From contig CAMQRG010000054.1 of NCBI GenBank assembly GCA_947036475.1, forward strand, positions 1-10,369: a stretch of 10,369 nt of DNA, read 5' to 3'. The DNA comes from an uncultured Clostridia bacterium (lineage in GTDB: Bacteria; Bacillota; Clostridia; Lachnospirales; Anaerotignaceae). Position numbers and translations under genes: made by a program. Shown here piece by piece: positions 1-6,993 of the stretch. Position 1 is the first letter of the stretch, and each line of letters starts with the position of its first letter. A model generated the notes under the pieces. That model did not search any database and was not told the origin of the DNA. It saw only the letters and a program-made list of their open reading frames with translations.

Positions 1-82
1 CCCAACTATGATACCACAAAATCCTAAATATTTCCCTTTTTCGCCTGATTCTTAATAAATTTGTAATAATTCCGAAATAATT

Positions 83-1432
83 TCAAAATTTTACCACATC
101 GACCCGCTCCACGCCATACGCCCGAAACAGCGGCAGCATTTCCTCCGTAATCACCTCGCCGCCCGCCACAATCGGCACTGCAGGCGGGCAGGAAACGCAT
201 GGCATTGCGCAAACCCGTCCCACAGCCGCATCGCAGGAAATTTCCTCCCGTCTGGCAAAAACCGCCTGGCGTATTGTCATTTTCCGTTCCGGCAGGGCAG
301 CAGGTACATGCAGCGGCAGAAATGCAGGGCGCGGCTCTATACCGTCCAGCGCAGCGAAAACACGTCTGAAATCCTCCGGGCGGTTTTCGGGCGTCGCCAT
401 CAGCACGACAGCCTCCCCATCTGCAAACTCACATTCTACGCTGCCGCTCCGCAGCCGTTCCGCAATTTCGCGTCCGGTATAGCCCGTTTCTGCCGCCAGA
501 AGCGTCAGGCGCAGAGGGTCGCTTTCCAGTACTTCCCAGCCCCTTTGACGCAATGTTTCCCGCAAATGTTCCAGCATTTTTACAGTTTCCGCCAATTTCT
601 GCGGATACCCCTCCGCCGCATAGCAGTTAAAACAATCCAGCGACTGCAAAATCAAATAAGACGGGCTGGTCGAGCCAAAAAGCTCCATTGCCTTTTTCGC
701 CTCGCCGCCCATCTGTTCCGCCCATTCCGCCGAAAGCTGCAAATATGCCCCGCCTGTCAGCACAGGCAGGGTCTTATGCGCAGAATCGCAGGTCATTGCC
801 GCGCCAAGGTCAATGGGATGTTCCGAGGGGTTCAAAAATTTCAGGTACGCCCCATGTGCGTTATCCACCAAAAGCGGCACGCCGGCCGTCCCGCAGACCT
901 CCGCCAGCCTGCGGATATCCGGACGGTAGCCCAGATAATCCGGTGCGGTGATATAAACTGCAATTGGTTTTTCCGTCAGCCCCGCGAGCCTCTTTTTTAC
1001 CTGTTCCGGCGTAATCGGGCAGGTGCAGAGCAGGCTTTCCCGCTCTGATATCAGCCATTCCACGTCCAAATCCAGCAGTGAGCAGGCATAATGGAACGCT
1101 TTATGTGCGTTACGCCCCGCAAGAACAACAGGCCGGCCGGCGGGGTCCGCCGCCTGCAATGCAAGGAACAGCATTGCCCGAATGCACTGCGAAGAACCTT
1201 CCGTTCCGTAGACCGTTTTTCCTGTTCCAAAAAGCCGCCGCGCGTTTTCCTCACTCTCCGCAATCACACCGTCCGGCTGGTAAAGTTCATCTGCTCCCGC
1301 AATTTCCGTAATGTCCAATGCTTCACAGCCCAAAAAAGCTGCGCCCTTATGCCCCGGCATATGCAGTCTTGCAATATCCTTTTTCCCATACGCCTGCACA
1401 AAGTCACAGATTGGCGTGCTTATCCTGCTCAA
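83..1432 (-). CDS. Orn/Lys/Arg decarboxylase-family PLP enzyme (SpeA/YaaO-like)
   Basis: This is a fold-type I PLP enzyme of the Orn/Lys/Arg decarboxylase family. From the start chosen here it has 449 residues, close to the 480 or so of small Firmicute members such as YaaO, and it lacks the N-terminal wing domain of the large E. coli enzymes. MPGHKG lies at residues 25-30, LLVDNAHGA at about 187-195 (Asp190 would hold the pyridine nitrogen), and DSAHKTLPVLTGGA has Lys220 as the predicted Schiff-base lysine. The substrate cannot be read from sequence; arginine, lysine or ornithine are usual. The ATG at 1474 would overlap scfB by 46 bases. I prefer TTG at 1432, preceded by GGGGAAGGA and overlapping the scfB stop as TTGA, which implies translational coupling. 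No GC-rich terminator is visible in 1-82, an AT-rich stretch with no gene. Family is certain; start and substrate are not. Confidence 0.88.
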   Translation of the reverse strand: MSRISTPICDFVQAYGKKDIARLHMPGHKGAAFLGCEALDITEIAGADELYQPDGVIAESEENARRLFGTGKTVYGTEGSSQCIRAMLFLALQAADPAGRPVVLAGRNAHKAFHYACSLLDLDVEWLISERESLLCTCPITPEQVKKRLAGLTEKPIAVYITAPDYLGYRPDIRRLAEVCGTAGVPLLVDNAHGAYLKFLNPSEHPIDLGAAMTCDSAHKTLPVLTGGAYLQLSAEWAEQMGGEAKKAMELFGSTSPSYLILQSLDCFNCYAAEGYPQKLAETVKMLEHLRETLRQRGWEVLESDPLRLTLLAAETGYTGREIAERLRSGSVECEFADGEAVVLMATPENRPEDFRRVFAALDGIEPRPAFLPLHVPAALPERKMTIRQAVFARREEISCDAAVGRVCAMPCVSCPPAVPIVAGGEVITEEMLPLFRAYGVERVDVVKF

Positions 1433-2808
1433 AGTCCTTCCCCGCTTTCGGCAATTTTCAGCATAATGGCACATTCCATGCGCTTTCTGAACAATTCGCA
1501 GCCATATTCATATACGCCCTGAATACTGCCCGAAGCATGATAAGCATTTGCCGCGCACCCGCCGGAGCAATACAATTTCGCCCAGCAGTCCTTACATTCC
1601 TCTCTGGCATAAGCATTGCAGCTTCTGAATTCCTCCTGCACCACCTCATTTTTCACGCCGTCCCAGATATTCCCAAGGCTGTACGCTTCATCTCCCACAA
1701 ACTGGTGGCAGGGGAACAGTTCCCCCCAGGGCGTCACCGCCATATATTCCGTTCCAGAGCCGCAGCCGGAAATCCGCTTGTATACACAAGGCCCGTTCGT
1801 CAGGTCCAGCATATAGTGGTAGAACGTGAATGGGCGTCCTTCGCGTTTGCGTTTCAGCATTTCCTTTGCCAGTATTTCGTACTGCTCATACAATACGGGC
1901 AAATCCGCCTCCGTCAGCGCATAAGGGTCGTCCGGCGCACAAACCACAGGCTCCATGCTCAGCTCTGTAAAGCCCAAATCCGCCATGTGGAAAATATCGT
2001 TTGTAAAATCCGTATTGTTATGGGTATATGTACCGCGGATGTAATAGCTTTTATCCCCTCGTGCCGCCGCAAATTTCTGGAATTTCGGCACAATCCTGTC
2101 ATAACTTCCTGCTCCTGCATAGTCCTTCCGCAGATGGTCGTGTACTTCCTTCCGGCCGTCCAGACTCAGCACAACGTTGTCCATCTCGCGGTTGGAAAAC
2201 TCTATCACTTCATCGTCAATCAAAATTCCGTTCGTCGTCAGCGTAAACCGGAAATTTTTGTTATGAATTTTTTCCTGTTCTCTTGCGTAGGCAACAATCT
2301 GTTTCACAACCTCCCAGTTCATCAACGGTTCTCCGCCGAAAAAGTCAACCTCCAGATTTCTGCGGCTGCCGGAATGTGCAATCAGGAAATCAACCGCCTG
2401 TTTCCCGACCTCAAAAGACATCAGCGCACGCTCTCCCTGATATTCCCCCTGACTGGCAAAGCAGTAGGAACAGTTCAGATTACACGTATGCGCAACATGC
2501 AGACAAAGCGCTTTTATTACATTGCTCCTGTTCTTGAAATCCGCCGCAAGCGGCGCGAAGGTATCCGGTGTAAAAAGCTGCCCCGCCTCTTTCAGAGCGG
2601 CAACATCTGCGATACATTCCTGAATCTCCACCTCGTTTATATCCTCTCTGCCGCCGTATTTTTCCAGCATAGCGGCAGTGATTTCCTCCGCCGTATGGTT
2701 TTCATACATGGCAATCACATCATACGCCACATCGTCTACGCAATGAATCGAGCCGCTGCATGTATCCAGCACGATGGAATACCCGTTCAGCTGATATTGA
2801 TGCACCAT
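1429..2808 (-). CDS. scfB: Radical SAM/SPASM maturase of the SCIFF peptide (thioether-forming)
   Basis: This 459-residue enzyme matches the SCIFF maturases (CteB and Tte1186 type), which use S-adenosylmethionine to form Cys-to-side-chain thioether links in the six-cysteine precursor. Residues 1-90 would be the RiPP recognition element that binds the leader. The radical SAM motif CNLNCSYC has cluster cysteines 109, 113 and 116, and FFGGEP at 156-161 is the SAM-binding GGE motif. The C-terminal SPASM region carries cysteines 341, 349, 367, 397, 405, 408, 414, 418 and 437, with the diagnostic CX2CX5CX3C at 405-418, enough for two auxiliary 4Fe-4S clusters. The reading frame stays open upstream to an ATG at 2985, but that extension only overlaps scfA in another frame. 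ATG 2808 has AAGGAG nine bases upstream and starts the family-typical MVHQYQ. It acts in the cytoplasm on the product of the gene just upstream. Confidence 0.95.
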   Translation of the reverse strand: MVHQYQLNGYSIVLDTCSGSIHCVDDVAYDVIAMYENHTAEEITAAMLEKYGGREDINEVEIQECIADVAALKEAGQLFTPDTFAPLAADFKNRSNVIKALCLHVAHTCNLNCSYCFASQGEYQGERALMSFEVGKQAVDFLIAHSGSRRNLEVDFFGGEPLMNWEVVKQIVAYAREQEKIHNKNFRFTLTTNGILIDDEVIEFSNREMDNVVLSLDGRKEVHDHLRKDYAGAGSYDRIVPKFQKFAAARGDKSYYIRGTYTHNNTDFTNDIFHMADLGFTELSMEPVVCAPDDPYALTEADLPVLYEQYEILAKEMLKRKREGRPFTFYHYMLDLTNGPCVYKRISGCGSGTEYMAVTPWGELFPCHQFVGDEAYSLGNIWDGVKNEVVQEEFRSCNAYAREECKDCWAKLYCSGGCAANAYHASGSIQGVYEYGCELFRKRMECAIMLKIAESGEGL

Positions 2809-2840
2809 AGTAGCATTCTCCTTTATCTTTTTATCATAAG

Positions 2841-2877
2841 AAAAGAGCCTCCGCATGGAACATGCGCAAGCCCTTTT
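2841..2877 (-). terminator. Terminator-like hairpin between scfA and scfB
   Basis: An imperfect stem (14 of 17 pairs, three-base loop) lies in the 82-base gap between the scfA stop and the scfB start. On the minus strand it runs from AAAAGGGCTTGCGCATG to CATGCGGAGGCTCTTTT, followed by CTTATG. The closing T run is short (four), so it may stop only part of the transcripts. That would give more precursor than maturase mRNA, as is common in RiPP operons. It could instead be an mRNA-stabilising 3' stem for scfA. Confidence 0.6.
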
Positions 2878-2890
2878 GTTTCCGCTTGAC

Positions 2891-3037
2891 TTATGCCTGT
2901 TTATTTTCGCAGGGCTGGTTTGCCACGCCGCAGGATGTTTTGCATGCAGACTGGCAGGATGTCTGGCATTCGCCGCAGCCACCATGCTGTACGCTCCGGT
3001 TCAGGTCCCTTGTCGCAATCGTTTTGATTCTCGTCAT
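2891..3037 (-). CDS. scfA: SCIFF ranthipeptide precursor (six cysteines in forty-five residues)
   Basis: This 48-codon gene lies outside usual ORF length cut-offs but is a clear SCIFF precursor. It starts MTRIKTIATRDLNRSVQHGG (the leader with the conserved IKTI block), and continues with CGECQTSCQSACKTSCGV and ANQPCENKQA. The six cysteines are at 21, 24, 28, 32, 36 and 43. In studied homologues (CteA, Tte1186a) the adjacent radical SAM enzyme links a core cysteine to a threonine by a non-alpha thioether (ranthipeptide class). AGGAGG lies eight bases before the ATG, and a good promoter lies 55 bases further upstream. The cognate maturase follows directly. Gly37 stands where, as I recall it, the thioether-acceptor Thr37 of CteA sits. 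No separate protease or exporter gene is visible in the window. The biological role of SCIFF peptides is not settled; quorum-type signalling has been proposed. Confidence 0.95.
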   Translation of the reverse strand: MTRIKTIATRDLNRSVQHGGCGECQTSCQSACKTSCGVANQPCENKQA

Positions 3038-3090
3038 ATTCTTTCCCTCCTAACATGTATTCTGTTTGATAAAGTACCTCAATCTGCTTT

Positions 3091-3119
3091 ATGATACCAT
3101 AAAAGGGAAAAAGAATCAA
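3091..3119 (-). promoter_or_regulatory. Sigma-A promoter of the scfA-scfB operon
   Basis: On the minus strand TTGATT (3119-3114) and TATCAT (3096-3091) are separated by exactly 17 bases. Each box differs from consensus at one or two positions. Transcription would begin near 3084, leaving a leader of about 47 bases with the AGGAGG site at 3051-3046. It lies downstream of the recA stop at 3173, so the RiPP operon need not depend on recA read-through. No convincing recA terminator was seen between 3120 and 3172. Confidence 0.6.
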
Positions 3120-3172
3120 CACAATTTGCGCAGGAGCGCGAAGCCGGTGCAGGAATATCCAGTCCGGAAAAC

Positions 3173-4465
3173 TTAGAAATCAATTTCCGTTTCCAGAATA
3201 ACCGGTTCGTCCTCATCGGCGTCGCCGTCCTCCAGCCCTTCCGGTTCCTCAGAAAGCTCCTCCTCCGGCTCTGTTTTTTCTTCCGGCTCCTCCGGCGCAG
3301 GTTCCGCTTTTTCCGCAGCCTTTTTGCCCTTCGCCTTTCCTTTTTTCGCCGTTCCTTCCGTTTCCTTCGCCGCGTCAACGTTTTCCGCATTTTCCGCGTC
3401 TTCCGCCGCTCCCTCAGCAGGTTTTGCATCTAACGACGGCAGTCCGAAATGCTCACGCACCGCGTTATCTATTTCCTTACAAATCTCCGGATTATCCCGC
3501 AGGAACTGCTTCGCGTTTTCGCGCCCCTGCCCGATACGCGTTTCCTTATATGCATACCATGAGCCGCTCTTGCTCACAATATCCACTTCCGCCGCCAAAT
3601 CCAGAATATCGCCTTCCATGGAGATGCCCTGTCCGTACACAATATCAAACTCGGCTGTTTTGAAAGGCGGCGCAACCTTGTTCTTCGCAACCTTCAGTTT
3701 CGCCCTGCTGCCGATGATATCCGTTCCCGTTTTCAGCGGGTCGCCCTTGCGAATGTCAATGCGCACAGATGCATAAAATTTCAGCGCCCGCCCGCCCGTA
3801 GTCGTTTCCGGATTGCCGAATGACACGCCGATTTTTTCGCGCAGCTGGTTGATAAAAATAACGGTGCAGTTGGATTTTTTTACGATACCCGTCAGTTTCC
3901 GCAAAGCCTGACTCATCAGTCTTGCCTGTAAGCCCATATGGGAATCGCCCATTTCGCCCTCAATCTCCGCACGCGGTACAAGTGCCGCCACAGAGTCTAC
4001 CACAACAATATCAATCGCGCCGCTGCGGACCATCGTTTCTGCAATTTCCAATGCCTGTTCGCCGTCGTCCGGCTGTGAAATATACAAGTTGTCAATGTCT
4101 ACGCCCAACGCTTTGGCATATGTAGGGTCCATGGCATGCTCCGCGTCGATATAGCCCGCAATGCCTTTGCGTTTCTGCACCTCCGCAACGATATGCAGCG
4201 CGACAGTCGTTTTACCGGAGGATTCCGGTCCATAGATTTCGATAATCCTGCCCTTGGGCACGCCGCCCACACCCAGAGCAATATCCAGACTTAAAGAGCC
4301 CGTCGGGATAACCTCCACATTCATTTTCGCGCTCTGGTCGCCCATTTTCATAACCGCGCCCTTGCCGTACTGCTTTTCGATATAGCCTAACGCCGCTTCC
4401 AGTGCCTTTTCTTTATCCTCAAATTTCGGCTCAAATTTTTGTGATTTACCGGATTTTCCAGCCAT
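3173..4465 (-). CDS. recA: RecA recombinase with an extended charged C-terminal tail
   Basis: RecA forms ATP-dependent filaments on single-stranded DNA, carries out strand exchange and triggers LexA self-cleavage. Visible motifs are Walker A GPESSGKT (79-86), the catalytic Glu in IDAEHA (Glu109), Walker B VVVDSVAAL (154-162), loop L1 with EIEGEMGDSHMG (167-178), and loop L2 GNPETTTGGRALKF (217-230). The conserved core ends near residue 345 (REHFGLPSL). The remaining 85 residues or so are low complexity: Ala/Glu first, then a Lys/Gly patch at 374-386, then a Glu/Asp/Pro run to the end. At 430 residues it is about 75-80 longer than usual RecA. AAAGG lies ten bases before the ATG. I see no LexA box (GAAC-N4-GTTC type) and no strong promoter upstream, so the promoter may lie in or above the repeat at 4511-4707, or the gene may be read from cinA. 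No recX follows. Confidence 0.98.
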   Translation of the reverse strand: MAGKSGKSQKFEPKFEDKEKALEAALGYIEKQYGKGAVMKMGDQSAKMNVEVIPTGSLSLDIALGVGGVPKGRIIEIYGPESSGKTTVALHIVAEVQKRKGIAGYIDAEHAMDPTYAKALGVDIDNLYISQPDDGEQALEIAETMVRSGAIDIVVVDSVAALVPRAEIEGEMGDSHMGLQARLMSQALRKLTGIVKKSNCTVIFINQLREKIGVSFGNPETTTGGRALKFYASVRIDIRKGDPLKTGTDIIGSRAKLKVAKNKVAPPFKTAEFDIVYGQGISMEGDILDLAAEVDIVSKSGSWYAYKETRIGQGRENAKQFLRDNPEICKEIDNAVREHFGLPSLDAKPAEGAAEDAENAENVDAAKETEGTAKKGKAKGKKAAEKAEPAPEEPEEKTEPEEELSEEPEGLEDGDADEDEPVILETEIDF

Positions 4466-4510
4466 TGTACCGCCGCCTTTCTTTTATTAACTTATGTTTT
4501 TTTAAAATCT

Positions 4511-4707
4511 TGGGGGCTCTGCCCCCAATCCCCTGCAAGGGATTTCATCCCTTGACCCGATTGCCAGAAAACTTCGTTTTCTGGATGTTTTTCCAATTCC
4601 AGTCAGGTGCAAATTACATTATCCTTTTCCCCAGCCGCATGAAATGCGGCTGCTGATGGGTCAAGGGCAGAATGCCCTTGCGGGGGTGGAGGGGGCAGAG
4701 CCCCTCC
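4511..4707. repeat. Large imperfect inverted repeat with nested hairpins
   Basis: The left arm (4511-4558) and right arm (4658-4707) are imperfect reverse complements about 48 bases long. They share GGGGCTCTGCCCCC, GCAAGGG and CCCTTGACCC. Each arm also folds on itself: GGGGGCTCTGCCCCC (4512-4526), AAGGGATTTCATCCCTT (4537-4553), CAAGGGCAGAATGCCCTTG (4662-4680) and GGGGCAGAGCCCC (4692-4704). Two more perfect hairpins sit between the arms, at 4564-4584 and 4632-4652. No ORF is supported inside. It fills most of the 256-base gap between the transporter stop and recA. Possible roles are terminator for the transporter transcript, modulator of recA expression, or a small non-autonomous repeat (REP/MITE-like). 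Similar GGGGGCTCTGCCCCC elements are, to my knowledge, dispersed in clostridial genomes. Confidence 0.8.
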
Positions 4708-4721
4708 ATATCTTTTTTCTC

Positions 4722-5564
4722 TCACTTCCGCTCCGCCAGCAGTATCGCCAGAAAAATCAGAACGCACCCGCATACCCCTCGCACCGAAAGCCGCTCGCCA
4801 TAAACCAGCGCCGATAGTATCGCAGCAAATATGGACTCCGATGTGATAATTACCGCCGCTTTACTCGGCGGCGTAATCCTCTGCCCGACAGACTGTAACA
4901 CAAAATACAGCGCCGTACAGAATGCTCCCAGAAATATGAAATTCCCCGCCGCAGGCAGTGTAAACGGCGGCATTGCCTGCCCTGCCAGCAGAACGACAGC
5001 CGCCGCAATCGCCAATACCGTAATATTCTCCGCCAAAACAATATGAATCGCGTCACAGTCCTCCGTCAGATTCCCCAGAAATGCCATTTGCAGAGAAAAT
5101 GCTGCCGCCGCGCCCAGCGATAACGCCGCGCCCAAATCTATTCGGAAATCCGCCGTCAGCGAAAGCATTGCCACGCCCACGCCCGTCATGCCTGCCGCAA
5201 TAAAGCAGTTCCTGTTGGGTCTTTTGCGGAAAATGCCCCAGCAGAGGAAGGGCACAATCACCGCCGGAATGTTCGACAGGAAGGCATTGACCGATGGCGT
5301 GGTATATTGCAGCCCCATCGTCAGCAGCAGAAACATCGCCGCAAGCATCGCCCCCAGCACGCTGCCTGTTTTCCATTCCCGTTTTGTCACCTTCGGCAGC
5401 TGCCGGAAGTATACCAGAACCATACAGCCGACCGCCACAAGGAATCGCCCAAATATGATGTGGTACGGCGAATAGCCCCAGTCCAGCAGGTATTTCAGGC
5501 TGATGAAGCCCCCGCCGCCGATTGCCGCCGCCAGCAGGAGCAGCCAGTCGCCCTTAGTTTTCAT
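4722..5564 (-). CDS. DMT-superfamily (EamA) transporter
   Basis: This 280-residue protein is almost wholly hydrophobic, with alternating membrane segments consistent with ten helices in two EamA repeats (about 5-137 and 143-277). The first repeat contains the family-typical pattern of a glycine-rich first helix, a positively charged loop (FRQLPKVTKREWK) and a helix with NAFLSNIPAVIVPF. The second ends with ESIFAAILSALVYGERLS, the usual EamA signature of a conserved E before the last helices. Such proteins are cytoplasmic-membrane drug/metabolite exporters or importers; the substrate cannot be told. Its ATG overlaps the last four codons of cinA by 11 bases, with AGAAGGA nine bases upstream, so it is co-transcribed and probably co-translated with cinA. 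The length is near the family norm of about 290. Confidence 0.93.
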   Translation of the reverse strand: MKTKGDWLLLLAAAIGGGGFISLKYLLDWGYSPYHIIFGRFLVAVGCMVLVYFRQLPKVTKREWKTGSVLGAMLAAMFLLLTMGLQYTTPSVNAFLSNIPAVIVPFLCWGIFRKRPNRNCFIAAGMTGVGVAMLSLTADFRIDLGAALSLGAAAAFSLQMAFLGNLTEDCDAIHIVLAENITVLAIAAAVVLLAGQAMPPFTLPAAGNFIFLGAFCTALYFVLQSVGQRITPPSKAAVIITSESIFAAILSALVYGERLSVRGVCGCVLIFLAILLAERK

Positions 5565-6795
5565 ATTGCAGTGTCCTTCTCAGCCAGTCCAGCGCGGCAT
5601 ATGCTGCACGTTCGCGTATTTTATTCCGTTTTCCTGCAAAACGCAGTTCCTTCACTTTTGTTTCTCCATCGGCATGCAGGGCAACATACACCAGCCCAAC
5701 GGGTTTCTCCGGCGTGCCGCCGTCCGGTCCCGCTATGCCTGTCGTCGCCAGCCCGATTGCCGCGCCGCTTGTCCGCGCAATGCCTTCCGCCATTTCCGCC
5801 GCCGTTTCCGGGCTGACCGCGCCATATTTTTCCAGTGTTTCCGCCTTCACGCCCAGCCGCTTCATTTTTGCCTCGTTGGAATATGTCACACAGCCCTCCA
5901 GCAGTACTTTTGAAATGCCCGCATATTCTATCAGAGAGGAGGCAATCATGCCGCCCGTACAGGATTCCGCCACAGCCAGCGTCTTGTTTTTTTCCAGCAG
6001 AAGCTCTGCCGTAACTGTTTCCATATCCGTCTCGCCCTCCGCATAAACAGCGTGTCCCAGCCGTTCCCGCAGAGCCGCCGCAACAGGGTCAATCAGGCGG
6101 TTGGCTTCCTCCTCATCTTTTGCCCGAGCCGTAATCCGCAGTATGGATTCCCCGTCCTTGGCATATGGCGCAATAGTCGGATTTGTCTGCGCGTCAATCA
6201 TATCCTTGACCGCCGTTTCCATCGCACTCTCGCCCACGCCCGCAACCCGCAGGATACGCGAAACAAATGTCACTTCCTGTTTTTTCGCAAGGTAAGGCTT
6301 CACCTGATTCAAAAACATCGGTACGGTTTCCTTCGGTGGTCCCGGCAGCATCACAATCATTTTCCCGTTTTTCTCTATGATAATGCCCGGCGCGGTGCCG
6401 TTCTCATTATACAGTACAACGCCGTTTTTCTCCGGCACCATTGCCTGTTTTACGTTGTTTTCCGTCATTTCGCGCCCGATGCGCTTAAAGAATTTTTCTA
6501 TCTGCGCCAATACTTTTTCATCCAGCACGAGATTCTCCCCGAAATATTTTGCCGCCGTTTCTTTCGTCAGGTCGTCCTCTGTCGGTCCAAGGCCGCCGGT
6601 CGTAATGATGAGGTCGGCACGCGAAAACGCATGGAAAATGGTATCTTCCAAACGCTTCGGGTTATCCCCCACAACCGTCTGATAGTATACTTCGATGCCC
6701 AGCGCAGCCAGTTCCTGTGCCAAAAACTGTGCATTCGTGTTCAGAATATCTCCCAGCAGCAGTTCCGTACCCACCGCTAAAATTTCCGCTTTCAT
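5554..6795 (-). CDS. cinA: CinA: MoCF-biosynthesis-like domain plus NMN deamidase domain
   Basis: CinA joins an N-terminal MoaB/MogA-like domain (about 4-170, a COG1058 ADP-ribose pyrophosphatase in some homologues) to a C-terminal PncC/YgaD-type nicotinamide mononucleotide amidohydrolase (about 258-411) that recycles NMN from NAD breakdown. Seen here are VGTELLLGDILNTN (8-21), TTGGLGPTEDD (65-75) and PGPPKE (151-156). In the C-terminal domain AESCTGGMIAS (276-286) carries the predicted catalytic Ser278, and TTGIAGPDGG is at 351-360. The 413-residue length is typical of full CinA. The frame is open to an ATG at 6861, but AGAAGGAGG at 6810-6802, six bases before ATG 6795, and the family-typical MKAEILAVGTE start settle the choice. 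In many Firmicutes cinA is followed directly by recA and is linked to DNA damage and competence; here a transporter lies between. Confidence 0.97.
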   Translation of the reverse strand: MKAEILAVGTELLLGDILNTNAQFLAQELAALGIEVYYQTVVGDNPKRLEDTIFHAFSRADLIITTGGLGPTEDDLTKETAAKYFGENLVLDEKVLAQIEKFFKRIGREMTENNVKQAMVPEKNGVVLYNENGTAPGIIIEKNGKMIVMLPGPPKETVPMFLNQVKPYLAKKQEVTFVSRILRVAGVGESAMETAVKDMIDAQTNPTIAPYAKDGESILRITARAKDEEEANRLIDPVAAALRERLGHAVYAEGETDMETVTAELLLEKNKTLAVAESCTGGMIASSLIEYAGISKVLLEGCVTYSNEAKMKRLGVKAETLEKYGAVSPETAAEMAEGIARTSGAAIGLATTGIAGPDGGTPEKPVGLVYVALHADGETKVKELRFAGKRNKIRERAAYAALDWLRRTLQYEN

Positions 6796-6801
6796 CACAA
6801 T

Positions 6802-6810
6802 CCTCCTTCT
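6802..6810 (-). promoter_or_regulatory. cinA: Strong Shine-Dalgarno site that fixes the cinA start
   Basis: AGAAGGAGG on the minus strand ends six bases before ATG 6795. It rules against the longer 435-residue reading from ATG 6861, whose extra 22 residues are not family-like. I found no clear -35/-10 pair for cinA in 6811-6920; TATGAT or TATTAT near 6840-6850 are possible -10 boxes without a matching -35. Confidence 0.85.
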
Positions 6811-6920
6811 GGCATACCCGCCAATAAAGTTCAAGAAAATAATATCATATCCCGCCGGCAAAAGCTAGTTTTATCTTTCGGATTTCCACCGTTCTTTTCC
6901 ATGCCCGGAATCCCTCACAA

Positions 6921-6950
6921 CACAAAAAAGAAGGGCGGAATGCTCCGCCC
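6921..6950 (-). terminator. Rho-independent terminator of the flavodoxin operon
   Basis: On the minus strand GGGCGG AGCATT CCGCCC (6950-6933) forms a six-base GC stem, followed by TTCTTTTTTGTG. It lies 44 bases past the flavodoxin stop at 6994 and separates the redox operon from cinA. Confidence 0.88.
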
Positions 6951-6993
6951 GCCTTTCACAGTAATTCAAATGTTTTTATCCGTACAATATTTT

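Noticed and set aside
1..82. Part of a 62-residue plus-strand ORF (24-212)
   Set aside because: It has no ribosome site, runs antisense into the PLP enzyme gene and resembles nothing known.
1318..2889. A 523-residue plus-strand ORF
   Set aside because: It lies antisense to scfB, which has a full set of catalytic motifs; the reverse frame is open only because of base composition.
2809..2985. An N-terminal extension of about 59 residues on the SCIFF maturase
   Set aside because: It overlaps scfA in another frame, crosses the hairpin and lacks a ribosome site; ATG 2808 has AAGGAG at good spacing and the family start.
3079..3429. A 116-residue Arg/Lys-rich ORF on the minus strand
   Set aside because: It is a frame-shadow of the low-complexity RecA tail and has no ribosome site or family features.
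4511..4707. A CRISPR array or riboswitch at the hairpin cluster
   Set aside because: There are no equally spaced direct repeats with unique spacers, and no riboswitch consensus I recognise.
6796..6861. A 22-residue N-terminal extension of CinA
   Set aside because: A perfect AGAAGGAGG site six bases before ATG 6795 and the conserved MKAEILAVGTE start contradict it.
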